Assembly: GCA_963772595.1 (NCBI GenBank)
Contig: CAVYXZ010000016.1
Coordinates: forward strand, 434,001-498,000
Source of the DNA: CAVYXZ01 sp963772595
Lineage (GTDB): Bacteria > Chloroflexota > Anaerolineae > Aggregatilineales > Phototrophicaceae
DNA: 64,000 nucleotides
Direction of reading: 5' to 3'
Part shown: in pieces, positions 17,983-26,960 of the stretch
Layout: every line of letters begins with the position of its first letter
How positions within the stretch are numbered: position 1 is the first letter of the stretch
Translations under genes and position numbers: made by a program
Notes under the pieces: model-generated
Seen by the model: only the letters and a program-made list of their open reading frames with translations
Databases searched by the model: none
Told to the model about the DNA's origin: nothing

Positions 17983-20900
17983 TAACCTCGTAGGCTGGTG
18001 CGCTACCCGAATTGACTACGCTGATGCGGAAGGTCTGGGTATCGTCCGCGCTGGCATCGCTGATGTCGCTGTCTGCCGGTGTGGATGCGGTAATCGTCGC
18101 ATCCGCCGTGCCGTTGTCGCTGGCGACGATGCCTTTGGTGATGCTCAGGTTCGATTCGACCACGTCGATGGCCTGGGTGTCGGTGACGGTATTGCTGCCG
18201 CCGACCGTGTCATAAACGGCCTGGCCGGTATTGGTCAGTGTGTCGCCTGCCTGATTGGCCGGGTTGTCGATCAGCCGCGCGGTGATCTGGACCACGACCT
18301 GATCGTCTGTCGTATTCACGCCATCCGCAGTATTGACGAAATTACCGGCGTCGAAGGTGACGGTGTCATCAATACCATCCGCAAGCTGGGTATCGGAGAA
18401 GCTGATATTCGCATTGGCTTGCGTATCGCCGGGGCCAAAGTTGGTAATGCTCAGATTGCCGCCGACGGAGATCACCTCCGCGCTGATGGGTTCCATCAGG
18501 CCGTTTGTCACCGGCAGCAGATCCTGAATGAGCGCATTGCTCAGGGTCGATTTGGGGAAGGTGACGACGATCTGGTAGGTGATCGTCTCGCCAATCGCCA
18601 GGTCTTCGAGGGTCGGGTCGCCAAAGGTAGTGCCGGTATTGGCATCTGATGTACTGACCACCGTCTTAGCAACCTCCACCGACGTAATGGTGAAGGTGTC
18701 GCTGCCGGTGGCGTTGTAGTTGTTTTCCTCGCCCGCGTCGGCAGAGTTGCCAGTGCGCTCGACGCCGTTGGTGCTGTAGGTATTGGTCGTGCCCTGCGTG
18801 TCGTTGGTGCTGGTCCACTGAATATTGGCGTTGTTGACAATCGCCGTGTTCGGCGCGACGCCCTGGGCGATGCTGACCTCAAAACTGATGGTACAGCTAG
18901 ATCCCAGCGGGAAGGTATCCCATGCCGCCGTGATCGTGCCGCCTGCCTCGCTGGGTCCGGTCGTGGGAGTGCAGGTGCCGGCGTTGAAGCTTTCGAACAC
19001 GAGATCCGCTGGAAGCACATCTTCAAGCTCGACGTTAAAGGCATCGGCATCGGACGCGCCCGTATGCGAGATCGTCAGGTTGACCGTGATGGTGTTATCA
19101 GCGTCGCCGCTGGTTACGTCGAAGGCTTTGACGACCTGGAGATCGGCCTCACGCACGCGCAAATCGGACGCCGAGTCGTTGACGTTGCCGTTCTTCCAGG
19201 ACAGCACAGCGTTGTTATTCAGCAAAGTGTCGCGCTGGTTGGTGGTTACATTGGTGACGACCGCTGTGTAGACGATGGTGAGCTGTTCCAGCGTTGAGTT
19301 CACCCGGTTCGCGTTGGTCAGTGTGCCAAAATCAAAGGTGGCGATGGACCCCGTCCCGGTGATCGTCGGGTTCGTGCCTGCGTTACAGGCGTTGCTAAAG
19401 GCTCCGATGGAAGTCGAGAGATCACCCGACGAAGCCGTGATGCTAGTGCAGTCCACAAAGGCCAGGCCGGTATCCAGCGTATCGACCACCTGCGCGTTTT
19501 CCATCTCACCTTCGGGCACATCGAGAATAACCGTGTAGGTGACGATGTCGCCGATAGAGAGTTCCGGCGCGCTGCCAGATTTGCCAATGCCAGGACTGGT
19601 GATGGTGGTGCTGGAGCTATCCGATATGGAATCGACGCCGCCAGAGCCGTCGTTCAGGAAGTTGTCGCCGTTGTCGCGGTTCGAGTAGTTCGTCACCTGA
19701 GCGGTGTTCTGGATCAGGTCGCCAGGATCGACATCCGGCGCGACTTCCAGATCATAGGTAATGATGATGATGTTGAGACCGCTGGTCGGGCTGTAAGGCT
19801 GACAGGCTGGCCCGCCACCCGGATCCTGGATGTCGAAACCATCGTCAAAGAGGCCAGAGGCATCCGTCGCAGTCGAGCCAAGCGGTGTGGTGGTCAGCGT
19901 GGTGCCCGTACCCTGACGCACCTGGAGGTTTAATCCCAGGCCGCCGGTCGGGATGATGTAGCCGGGAGGCAGCGTATCCTGCACGTGGAGGTCGAATGCG
20001 CCGCTGCCGCCCTGATTATTCAGGACGATGGCAAAGGTCACGAGATCGCCCGCATCGACGTTGGACAGATCGCTGTTGATCGGGTTCAGCGTCAGGCCGT
20101 TGGTGTCGATTGAGCCAGTCCAGGAGGGGTTGTTCCCCGATGGGTTGATGACAAATGAACCAGGGCCGCGCAAGGTCGGGTTATAAACCGGCGTGGCGAC
20201 ACTGCTGTCGGTCGCAATCACGCCTTTAGTCATCTCGATGACGGGTTCGCGCAAGACGATTTGGATAATGTTGGTGCCGGTGGTGGTGCCCGCGTTGGTC
20301 GAGCCTTCGCTGGACTCGGCCTGATTGGTCAGGAAGAGGTTGTCGGCGAAGGGTTCCGAGGTCACGACAACTGAAAACAGCAGATCGATAGTCGTATCGA
20401 CATTGTTATTGTCGTCGTAATCGCCGAAAGTGATGCTGAGCGAGTTGGAGGCCGTGTCAATGCTCACATTGGGTGAGCCGGTGCCGGTGTCCGGCAGAAT
20501 ACAGGTCCCACCGCCATCTACCTGACATTCGTTGTAGAAGGTATCGCTGCTGTTGTACTGGATATGACCCGGCGCGGGTGCTGTGCCGCTTACGATCTCG
20601 TCGAAAACCCAGCCCGGCCCCGTTGTTCCATCGGCGTTTGGGTCGTCTACGAAGAAGACTGGCAGCGGAAGATAATCTGTCACGACGAAATCTTCGAAAT
20701 CCGTGCTGGGCATTTCGTAAGTCAGGCGGTAGGTGACAGTATTGCCGGGCAAGATTTCAGGCGTGCCTGCGCCAGGGGCCACCCCGTTGATATAGGCAAT
20801 CGACTTGCTCAGTCCGCCCTGCTGGACGATCAGCAGCGTGTTTGAATCATCTGTTTCTGAGTTTCCCAGCGGGGCAAGAGTCGTCGGATTGACCAGATCG

Positions 20901-22180
20901 ACACTGATGGTCGCATTATTGGTCAGGTGATCGCCGTGATCGACGCTTGCGTCGCCAGAGGGGTAGGTATCGCTGAAGTTATTCTGAACAACGGTGCGGT
21001 AGGTGATTCTGCCGGTGGCTGCGGTAGCACTGCTGCTGCCGTCTGTATAAGCTCCTTGAAGAATGCCATCCGGTTGGGCTGCATCCAGCATGGCCTGCGA
21101 GACGCAGAAGCTCAGATGGGTGCTGCCGTCGGTGCCATCGCCCGGTGTGCCGGTATTGCCGATCTGTGACTGGTCTTCGATCATGTTAGCAGTGCCCGCG
21201 ACTGCCGCACAGGTCGTTGGCGTGGTGACGGTCGTGCGGTTGAAGCTGCCATTGACCGTCCCGCCCACGCGATCATCGACAGTAAATGTGGGCGTGAAGC
21301 TGGTGTCCAGGCGCTGACCATCGGAGACGATGTCGTCAACGATAATGTTCCCGGCGCTGAAATAATCTGAAATCTGGAATTCGAGCGTGTATTCCAGCAC
21401 ATCTGTCGGCGAGACGCCGCTGTTGCCGTTATTCACCGCAATGCTATCAGACTTCTGAATCTCGACCGAGCTAATCTGGATACTGTCCAGGGTCGTATCA
21501 GGAGCGCAGGTGGGGCAGGCGGTGTTCGCCAGGGCGTTGTCAGTGCTGCCCGCATCGCGGGTATCGACCGGAGTCCAACTGCCGACTGCGCGCGCGGTGT
21601 TGCTCGTCGTGTCGTCGTCGCCTGTCGAGGGATTGAGAATCGGCGTAGTCCCATTGCTCAGGGTTTCCGGGACGTAGAATTGAACGTCAAACGAGGCCGT
21701 ACCGGTCGAGACGGACGGGAAGTTCACCACGAGCACATTATCGGGTGCGGTGGTCGTATCAGCCTGGTAGGGCAGGGCAGGCGCTGCACCGCCGATGGTG
21801 GTCACAGAGCCGCTGGCCGGGCTGAAGTTGTTTATCCCGGTAATGACAATGTTGTCGTCAAAATGGTCGAAGACGTTGAGGTTCGTGATCGTCTGACCCG
21901 GCGCAATGTCCACCGTGACCGTATAGGTGTGCGGGTAATTCGGGCCGGTCGCTGTTTCGCTTTCCGCCGCGTCGTCGCCCTTGCTGATGCTGATGAGCGT
22001 AGGTGTGACCGTTCCGGTTGGGGTCCAGGTAGCGCTGTTCGGGTTGGAGGGGCTGACAATGGGGACATCACAGCAAGCGTTGTCCAGCGGGTCCGCGCCG
22101 AACTCGTAGCCGCCGCGCGCGCGGATTGTCAGGCCAGTGCCCAGGTCAGCATACTGGCTTAACTGTGCATCCACGCTCAC
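17873..22180 (-). CDS. Giant DUF11 protein, repeat piece 1 (N-terminal domains)
   Basis: About 1,430 residues in the same frame as the signal-peptide piece; the two are separated only by the TAA at 22223-22225. Across the stop, the text reads VTI, stop, LPFGSFTPDQPPATV, so homology runs through without loss of frame. The domains are large and irregular with recurring GDxVTYRLTYxxP-type and DxLPLPVFFVDDP-type segments plus paired cysteines (ACPTCAPD, CQVDGGGTC), and repeated SISKGD/EIQKSD/LSKSI starts. They are typical of DUF11/isopeptide-type surface proteins. Confidence 0.8.
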   Translation of the reverse strand: MSVDAQLSQYADLGTGLTIRARGGYEFGADPLDNACCDVPIVSPSNPNSATWTPTGTVTPTLISISKGDDAAESETATGPNYPHTYTVTVDIAPGQTITNLNVFDHFDDNIVITGINNFSPASGSVTTIGGAAPALPYQADTTTAPDNVLVVNFPSVSTGTASFDVQFYVPETLSNGTTPILNPSTGDDDTTSNTARAVGSWTPVDTRDAGSTDNALANTACPTCAPDTTLDSIQISSVEIQKSDSIAVNNGNSGVSPTDVLEYTLEFQISDYFSAGNIIVDDIVSDGQRLDTSFTPTFTVDDRVGGTVNGSFNRTTVTTPTTCAAVAGTANMIEDQSQIGNTGTPGDGTDGSTHLSFCVSQAMLDAAQPDGILQGAYTDGSSSATAATGRITYRTVVQNNFSDTYPSGDASVDHGDHLTNNATISVDLVNPTTLAPLGNSETDDSNTLLIVQQGGLSKSIAYINGVAPGAGTPEILPGNTVTYRLTYEMPSTDFEDFVVTDYLPLPVFFVDDPNADGTTGPGWVFDEIVSGTAPAPGHIQYNSSDTFYNECQVDGGGTCILPDTGTGSPNVSIDTASNSLSITFGDYDDNNNVDTTIDLLFSVVVTSEPFADNLFLTNQAESSEGSTNAGTTTGTNIIQIVLREPVIEMTKGVIATDSSVATPVYNPTLRGPGSFVINPSGNNPSWTGSIDTNGLTLNPINSDLSNVDAGDLVTFAIVLNNQGGSGAFDLHVQDTLPPGYIIPTGGLGLNLQVRQGTGTTLTTTPLGSTATDASGLFDDGFDIQDPGGGPACQPYSPTSGLNIIIITYDLEVAPDVDPGDLIQNTAQVTNYSNRDNGDNFLNDGSGGVDSISDSSSTTITSPGIGKSGSAPELSIGDIVTYTVILDVPEGEMENAQVVDTLDTGLAFVDCTSITASSGDLSTSIGAFSNACNAGTNPTITGTGSIATFDFGTLTNANRVNSTLEQLTIVYTAVVTNVTTNQRDTLLNNNAVLSWKNGNVNDSASDLRVREADLQVVKAFDVTSGDADNTITVNLTISHTGASDADAFNVELEDVLPADLVFESFNAGTCTPTTGPSEAGGTITAAWDTFPLGSSCTISFEVSIAQGVAPNTAIVNNANIQWTSTNDTQGTTNTYSTNGVERTGNSADAGEENNYNATGSDTFTITSVEVAKTVVSTSDANTGTTFGDPTLEDLAIGETITYQIVVTFPKSTLSNALIQDLLPVTNGLMEPISAEVISVGGNLSITNFGPGDTQANANISFSDTQLADGIDDTVTFDAGNFVNTADGVNTTDDQVVVQITARLIDNPANQAGDTLTNTGQAVYDTVGGSNTVTDTQAIDVVESNLSITKGIVASDNGTADATITASTPADSDISDASADDTQTFRISVVNSGSAPAYEVSVDDSTVPSVFNTCAITSVIFDDGSYAGLHRRPVYQ

Positions 22181-22222
22181 GGTCGCCGGGGGTTGGTCCG
22201 GCGTGAAGGAGCCAAAGGGCAG

Positions 22223-22663
22223 TTAAATCGTGACCAGCTTATCGCCCGGCGTGCCGCAGACCGGCAGCGGCTGATGTGAGGTATCCACTGCGTAAGGGTG
22301 GTCGAGCTGCGATTGACCCGCGCCGCAGATTCCGCCGAGCGGCCCGTCGGGGAAGGTCTGGACGACCGTCGTCACCGGCACGCCAAGATAGGTCGCCCCG
22401 ACAAAGTCGATACCATCCAGCGGGCTGGACGTATTGCCATTGCCGTCGGCCCCGTTCACCGGAAAAATAAGGTCGATAAAGGGACCATAACCTGTGTCGG
22501 TGGCGTTGGTATTGTCGAAGGTGACGTCAAAGGAAAAGCTGGAGCCGATGGGGACTTCGGCAGGCACATCCAGGGTTACACCAGCCTCTGGTGCGGCCAA
22601 CACCTGGAAGGCCGGAATCGCGACAAGTAGGCTAACGATGACGACTCGAAGTAAATTCTTCAC
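22223..22663 (-). CDS. Giant DUF11 protein, signal peptide and first domain
   Basis: The start is GTG at 22661-22663 with a weak ribosome site. The product begins with a classical Sec signal peptide (MKNLLRVVIVSLLVAIPAF then QVLA-APEAG) and a first beta domain (GSSFSFDVTFDNTNATDTGYG). It ends at a TAA after 146 residues, but the same frame continues the protein on the other side. A CAA glutamine codon mutated to TAA would explain it. As it stands, only a short secreted fragment could be made. Confidence 0.75.
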   Translation of the reverse strand: MKNLLRVVIVSLLVAIPAFQVLAAPEAGVTLDVPAEVPIGSSFSFDVTFDNTNATDTGYGPFIDLIFPVNGADGNGNTSSPLDGIDFVGATYLGVPVTTVVQTFPDGPLGGICGAGQSQLDHPYAVDTSHQPLPVCGTPGDKLVTI

Positions 22664-22708
22664 TTTTTAGGGTCCAATGTGGTATGACATTAACGAATCG
22701 AAGCCTAT

Positions 22709-22738
22709 TTTATAACCTAATGCCAATAATTGAAACAA
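22709..22738 (-). promoter_or_regulatory. Possible promoter of the giant DUF11 gene
   Basis: On the minus strand TTGTTT (22733-22738), an 18-base spacer and TATAAA (22709-22714) lie about 45 bases before the GTG start, in a conspicuously AT-rich intergenic region. The -35 match is poor. Confidence 0.35.
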
Positions 22739-22854
22739 ACTCGATCCATTTGTAGCGCAGTCTTTACAATTCTATATGACCAGGGAGCGGTTAATATTAT
22801 GGTTCTTACTGTTTGTCAGCTTTTCCTGCTACGTCTGGCTGGATTGCGCGGCGC

Positions 22855-22883
22855 TTGAAAGCTGACCTTTTCGTCACTATACT
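22855..22883 (+). promoter_or_regulatory. Sigma-70-type promoter of the PAC2/LarA gene pair
   Basis: TTGAAA (22855-22860), exactly 17 bases, then TATACT (22878-22883), 27 bases before the ATG at 22911. Both hexamers differ from consensus by only one or two bases. Confidence 0.65.
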
Positions 22884-22910
22884 GTCTGCATCAGAGATGA
22901 AAGGTCTGTT

Positions 22911-23840
22911 ATGGCTGGAGCAGCAGAAGTCTGGGAACATCCCAAAGCGCAGGAAATGTACATGTTGGTGGGCTGGCGGCAGTGGGCAGATGCCGGTTCG
23001 ACCTCGTCTGGCCTGCCCGAATACCTGATTCAGCAGACCGGCGCGCGCAAAATCGGCGAGATCAAGAATGACGGCTACTACCTGTTCCAGATACCAGGTA
23101 CGCATGATCTGGTGCGTCCGATTGTTCGCTTCGAAGAAGGCTATCCACGCTCGCTGGAGGTCCCGCGTAACGAGATCTACTACACAGGCGACGAGCAGCG
23201 CGGCGTGGTGATTTTTATCGGCGATGAACCCCACATTGACATTGAGCGTTACATCACGGCTTGCCTGGATGTGGCCGAGATGCTGGGCGTGCAGCGAATC
23301 GTCGGCTTTGGTGGCGTCTATGGCGAACTGCCTTATGACAAAGAGCGCATGGTCTCTGGCAGCTACAGTATGCCGCATCTCAAAGAAGTCATGACTGAAC
23401 TGGCGGTCAGTCTATCGGATTATCACGGCGGCGCGAGCATCGGCTCCTACATGTGCCGCCGGGCAGCAGAACGACAGATGGAATACGTTGCCTTTTATGC
23501 CTTTGTGCCGACCTACGATTTCTCGCAGTTCGCATCCATCAGCAGCGCGATCCGCATCGAGAACGACTTCGCCGCCTGGCTGGGCGTGATGCGGCGGGTT
23601 AATCACATGTTAAAGACGGATTTTGACCTGAGCGATCTGATTAGCAAGAGCGCGCAATTGATCCAGACGATTGAAGCCAAAGTTGAGGAACTCGACCGCT
23701 TGGTGCCGCAGGCTGGCGTGCGTGATTACCTGGCCGGGCTGGCCGAGAACTTCACCGAAGTGCTGTTTGACCCGCTGGATGACGTCTGGGAAGATGAGAT
23801 CCGGCGTTTATTTGACGATCACGATTCGACAGGGGCATAG
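22911..23840 (+). CDS. PAC2 family protein
   Basis: 309 residues related to the PAC2 (proteasome assembly chaperone 2-like) family of ATP-grasp-independent alpha/beta proteins, widespread in Actinobacteria, Archaea and Chloroflexota. Family features visible are LVGWRQWADAGSTSSG near the N-terminus, VVIFIGDEPHID in the middle and the Gly-rich VGFGGVYGELPYD. The last 50 residues form a probable coiled coil (LIQTIEAKVEELDRLV). No proteasome genes are in the window, so its role is unknown. The next gene starts 2 bases after its stop, so the two are co-transcribed from the promoter at 22855. Confidence 0.8.
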   Translation: MAGAAEVWEHPKAQEMYMLVGWRQWADAGSTSSGLPEYLIQQTGARKIGEIKNDGYYLFQIPGTHDLVRPIVRFEEGYPRSLEVPRNEIYYTGDEQRGVVIFIGDEPHIDIERYITACLDVAEMLGVQRIVGFGGVYGELPYDKERMVSGSYSMPHLKEVMTELAVSLSDYHGGASIGSYMCRRAAERQMEYVAFYAFVPTYDFSQFASISSAIRIENDFAAWLGVMRRVNHMLKTDFDLSDLISKSAQLIQTIEAKVEELDRLVPQAGVRDYLAGLAENFTEVLFDPLDDVWEDEIRRLFDDHDSTGA

Positions 23841-23842
23841 CG

Positions 23843-25108
23843 ATGGCGATCCATGCGCAGATAGAGGCTGAGGGTGGCTCGCTGCTCAGCGAGGATCAGA
23901 TCCGGCAGACGCTGGAAGCGGGCTTGAGCGGCCACTATACCGGCGCGAAAGTGCTGGTGTTGATCCCGGATCATACGCGGACGCTGCCGCTGCCGCCGAT
24001 CTTCCGTATGGTCAACGAAATTCTGCACGATGCGAGGCAGGTCGATTTCATGGTGGCGTTGGGCACGCATCCTGCGCTGGACGACGAAGCGATTTTTCAT
24101 CTGGTGGGCATTACGGCAGAGGAACGCCAGGGCCGTTATAAGCATGTCGGCCTGCTCAATCACGATTGGGACAACGGCGAAGCCCTGACCACCATCGGCC
24201 AGCTGGAGCAGGGGCAGGTCAAAGAGATCGCGGGCGACGTCTGGCACCCGACACTGGGTGGTGACGTACCGATCCGCATCAACAAACGCATTATGGATTA
24301 CGACGAGATCCTCATCCTCGGCCCAACATTCCCGCACGAGGTCGTCGGCTTCAGCGGCGGGGCGAAGTACCTCTTTCCGGGCATTTCCGGGCCGGAGATG
24401 ATTAACGTCACCCACTGGCTGGGCGCGCTGCTGTCAATCCTGAACGTCATTGGTATCAAGGACACGCCGGTGCGTGCCCTGGTTCACGCCGCTGCGGAAT
24501 GCGTGCCCAGGCCGGTAACACTGGTGGGTATGGTGGTCGTGGGCGATGGATTGGCCGGGCTTTACATTGGCGATCATCTCTCCGCCTGGAGCGCTGCCGC
24601 CGATCTTTCTGCTCAGAAGCACATCACCTGGGTCGATGAGCCGTTTAAGCGTGTGCTCTCCTGGGCACAGCCGAAGTATGATGAATTATGGACCGGCGCG
24701 AAAGCCATGTACAAGCTGGAACCCGCCGTTGCCGATGGCGGCGAGATCGTGGTCTATGCGCCCCATCTGGAAGTGGTCAGCCACGTGCATGGGGCCTACA
24801 TCTATGAGGCCGGGTACCACGTGCTGGAGTATTACCTGAAGCAGTGGGACGAATACAAGCACATCCCGCTGGGCGTGCTGGCGCATGGCACGCACTTTCG
24901 CGGCAGCGGCAGCTACGAAAACGGCGTAGAGAAAGCGCGCATCAAGGTCACGCTGTCCAGCAAGATCTCGAAAGCGGACTGCGAGCGCCTGTCGCTGGGC
25001 TACATTGACCCCAACGAGATCGACACCAGCGAATGGGAAGGGCGTGAAGACGAGGGCATCCTCTTCGTGCCCAAAGCCGGAGAGATGCTCTACCGCGTCC
25101 GCGCCTGA
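23843..25108 (+). CDS. LarA-like nickel-pincer racemase family protein (DUF2088)
   Basis: 421 residues of the lactate racemase LarA superfamily, which uses a nickel-pincer nucleotide bound to a lysine. Characteristic segments are VLVLIPDHTRTLPLP near residue 37, FMVALGTHPALDDE near 70, and FPHEVVGFSGGAKYLFPGI around 165-185, which contains the His and the cofactor-binding Lys. Substrates of LarA homologues include lactate, malate and other 2-hydroxy acids, so the reaction here is open. No larB, larC or larE maturation genes are in the window. It ends directly beside the convergent glnS gene. Confidence 0.82.
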   Translation: MAIHAQIEAEGGSLLSEDQIRQTLEAGLSGHYTGAKVLVLIPDHTRTLPLPPIFRMVNEILHDARQVDFMVALGTHPALDDEAIFHLVGITAEERQGRYKHVGLLNHDWDNGEALTTIGQLEQGQVKEIAGDVWHPTLGGDVPIRINKRIMDYDEILILGPTFPHEVVGFSGGAKYLFPGISGPEMINVTHWLGALLSILNVIGIKDTPVRALVHAAAECVPRPVTLVGMVVVGDGLAGLYIGDHLSAWSAAADLSAQKHITWVDEPFKRVLSWAQPKYDELWTGAKAMYKLEPAVADGGEIVVYAPHLEVVSHVHGAYIYEAGYHVLEYYLKQWDEYKHIPLGVLAHGTHFRGSGSYENGVEKARIKVTLSSKISKADCERLSLGYIDPNEIDTSEWEGREDEGILFVPKAGEMLYRVRA

Positions 25109-26803
25109 TCAGCCCTTCCGCTTCTGGATTTTGGCCCACTGGTCGCGCAGGGTCACGGCGCGATTGAAGACCAGTTGGTCCGCGCTGCTGTCCGGGTCGA
25201 CACAGAAATAGCCGATGCGTTCAAATTGGAGCCGCTGGCCGATTTCCGCTTCCGCCAGGCCGGGTTCAACCTGGCAGTTGGTCAGCACTTGCAGCGAGTC
25301 CGGGTTGAGGATGTCGGGCAGGTCTGCCTCATTGTCTGGAACAGGATCGCTGAACAGGTAGTCATACAGGCGCACCTCGGCCTGCTTCGCATGACGTGCT
25401 GAGACCCAGTGCAGCGTTGCCTTGACCTTACGACCATCGGGCGCGTCACCGCCGCGCGTTTCGGGGTCGTAGGTACAGTGCAGTTCGGTGACGTTGCCGT
25501 CGGCGTCTTTGACCACATCGACGCAGGTGATGAAGTAGGCGTAGCGCAGACGCACTTCGCGGCCCGGCGCAAGACGATAGAACTTCTTGGGCGGGTCTTC
25601 CATGAAGTCGTCCCGCTCGATGTAGAGTTCACGCGAGAAGGGCAGTTGACGAGTCCCGGCGTCCGGGTCTTCCGGATTATTGATGGCCTCCATCGTCTCG
25701 GCCTGATCTTCGGGGTAATTGACCAGCACGACCTTGAGCGGATTCAGCACGGCCATCACGCGCGGAGCGGTCTTGTTCAGGTCCTCACGCACGAAATGTT
25801 CGAGCATTTCGATTTCGACAGTGTTTTGTTTCTTTGCCACCCCAATCTGATCGGCAAAGTTGCGGATGGCCGCCGGAGAATAGCCACGCCGCCGCATCCC
25901 GCGCAGCGTCGGCATCCGGGGGTCATCCCAGCCACGCACGAAGCCCTCTTCGACCAATCGCCGCAGCTTACGTTTGCTCATGATCGTGTGTGTCAGGTTG
26001 AGGCGCGCGAATTCAATCTGCTGCGGGTGATGGTAGACGTCGAGATTGTCCAGGAACCAGTCGTACAGCGGACGGTGGTCGGCAAATTCGAGCGTACAGA
26101 TCGAGTGTGTGATGCCTTCAATCGAATCGCACTGACCGTGCGCGAAATCGTACATCGGGTAGATGCACCACTTATCGCCCGTGCGGTGATGCGTGGCGTG
26201 CAGGATGCGGTACAGGACCGGATCGCGCATGTTGAAATTGGGCGAGGCCATGTCGATTTTGGCGCGCAGCACGCATTCGCCATCAGCGAAGTCGCCGTTT
26301 TTCATCTGCTCGAAGAGGCGCAGGTTTTCCTCAACGGAACGGTCGCGGTAAGGGCTGTTCTTGCCCGCTTCGGTGAGCGTGCCACGATACTCACGGATTT
26401 GCTCCGGGCTGAGATGATCGACGTAGGCTTTGCCGTCCTGGATCAGGTGCAGCGCGAATTCATACAGCGTGTCGAAATAGTCAGACGCAAAATACAGGCG
26501 ACCCTCCCAATCGTAGCCGAGCCAGTGGATGTCTTCCATGATGGCATCGACGAATTCCTGCTCCTCTTTGCTGGGGTTGGTATCGTCAAAACGCAGGTTG
26601 CATTTGCCGCCGTAGGCTTGGGCCAGGCCGAAATTCAGATGGATCGACTTGGCATGACCGATGTGCAGGTAGCCGTTGGGTTCCGGTGGGAAGCGGGTAT
26701 GCACCTCGCCGCCAAACTTGCCGCTGGTGTTGTCGGCATCGACGATGTCACGGATGAAATTGCTCGCGGACGCGGCTTCGTCCTGGCTGTCTTCTCGCTG
26801 CAT
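25109..26803 (-). CDS. glnS: Glutaminyl-tRNA synthetase
   Basis: 564 residues, the usual length of class Ic GlnRS. The HIGH motif appears as PNGYLHIGHAKS near residue 45 and the KMSKS equivalent as MSKRKL near residue 273; the anticodon-binding beta barrels follow (YFITCVDVVKDADGNV, LHCTYDPETRGG). The tRNA-Gln recognition stretch LRFDDTNPSKEE is typical of GlnRS rather than GluRS. Direct glutaminylation implies that this organism does not depend on GatCAB for Gln-tRNA. The gene is intact, unlike many neighbours. Confidence 0.96.
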   Translation of the reverse strand: MQREDSQDEAASASNFIRDIVDADNTSGKFGGEVHTRFPPEPNGYLHIGHAKSIHLNFGLAQAYGGKCNLRFDDTNPSKEEQEFVDAIMEDIHWLGYDWEGRLYFASDYFDTLYEFALHLIQDGKAYVDHLSPEQIREYRGTLTEAGKNSPYRDRSVEENLRLFEQMKNGDFADGECVLRAKIDMASPNFNMRDPVLYRILHATHHRTGDKWCIYPMYDFAHGQCDSIEGITHSICTLEFADHRPLYDWFLDNLDVYHHPQQIEFARLNLTHTIMSKRKLRRLVEEGFVRGWDDPRMPTLRGMRRRGYSPAAIRNFADQIGVAKKQNTVEIEMLEHFVREDLNKTAPRVMAVLNPLKVVLVNYPEDQAETMEAINNPEDPDAGTRQLPFSRELYIERDDFMEDPPKKFYRLAPGREVRLRYAYFITCVDVVKDADGNVTELHCTYDPETRGGDAPDGRKVKATLHWVSARHAKQAEVRLYDYLFSDPVPDNEADLPDILNPDSLQVLTNCQVEPGLAEAEIGQRLQFERIGYFCVDPDSSADQLVFNRAVTLRDQWAKIQKRKG

Positions 26804-26910
26804 AGGGGTTTACCAGTCTGGTTGGATTCGTTTCATTGGCGTGCATTCTATCCTGAGACCCTGCCGCTGACAATGCCAAAGGCGCAGGATACACAAGACC
26901 AGCATCTATG

Positions 26911-26935
26911 AAAAAGGACACGGCGGACCGTGTCC
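26911..26935 (-). terminator. Intrinsic terminator of the sulfate/siroheme operon
   Basis: Read on the minus strand, GGACACGG and CCGTGTCC form a perfect 8-bp stem with a 4-base loop, followed directly by TTTTT (the A-run at 26911-26915). It lies about 25 bases past the last gene of the operon. Confidence 0.85.
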
Positions 26936-26960
26936 CTACAGAGCCGTCTTGCAGATTCGT

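Larger units (their letters stand above)
10267..22663 (-). other. Composite locus: one giant (~4,100 residue) secreted DUF11-repeat surface protein, interrupted
   Basis: The six reading-frame pieces listed separately below form one gene read from 22663 to 10267. Signal peptide, DUF11/isopeptide-type repeats and C-terminal LPPTG signal follow each other without a gap in homology. Four single-base frame changes (near 17,915, 16,305, 12,805 and 10,530), each equivalent to one extra base, and one in-frame TAA (22223-22225) break it. The total length of 12,397 bases is 3n+1, which fits four insertions. Such proteins serve as cell-surface fibres, adhesins or S-layer-like components. If the breaks are sequencing errors, this is one of the largest genes of the organism; if real, it is a pseudogene. 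Confidence 0.8.

Noticed and set aside
10280..22630. Many plus-strand open frames across the giant gene (for example 11510-12085, 12218-12814, 12789-14150, 15618-16313)
   Set aside because: They mirror the minus-strand repeats, have highly biased Arg/Asp/Val/Gly composition and no recognisable family. They are antisense shadows of the DUF11 repeats.
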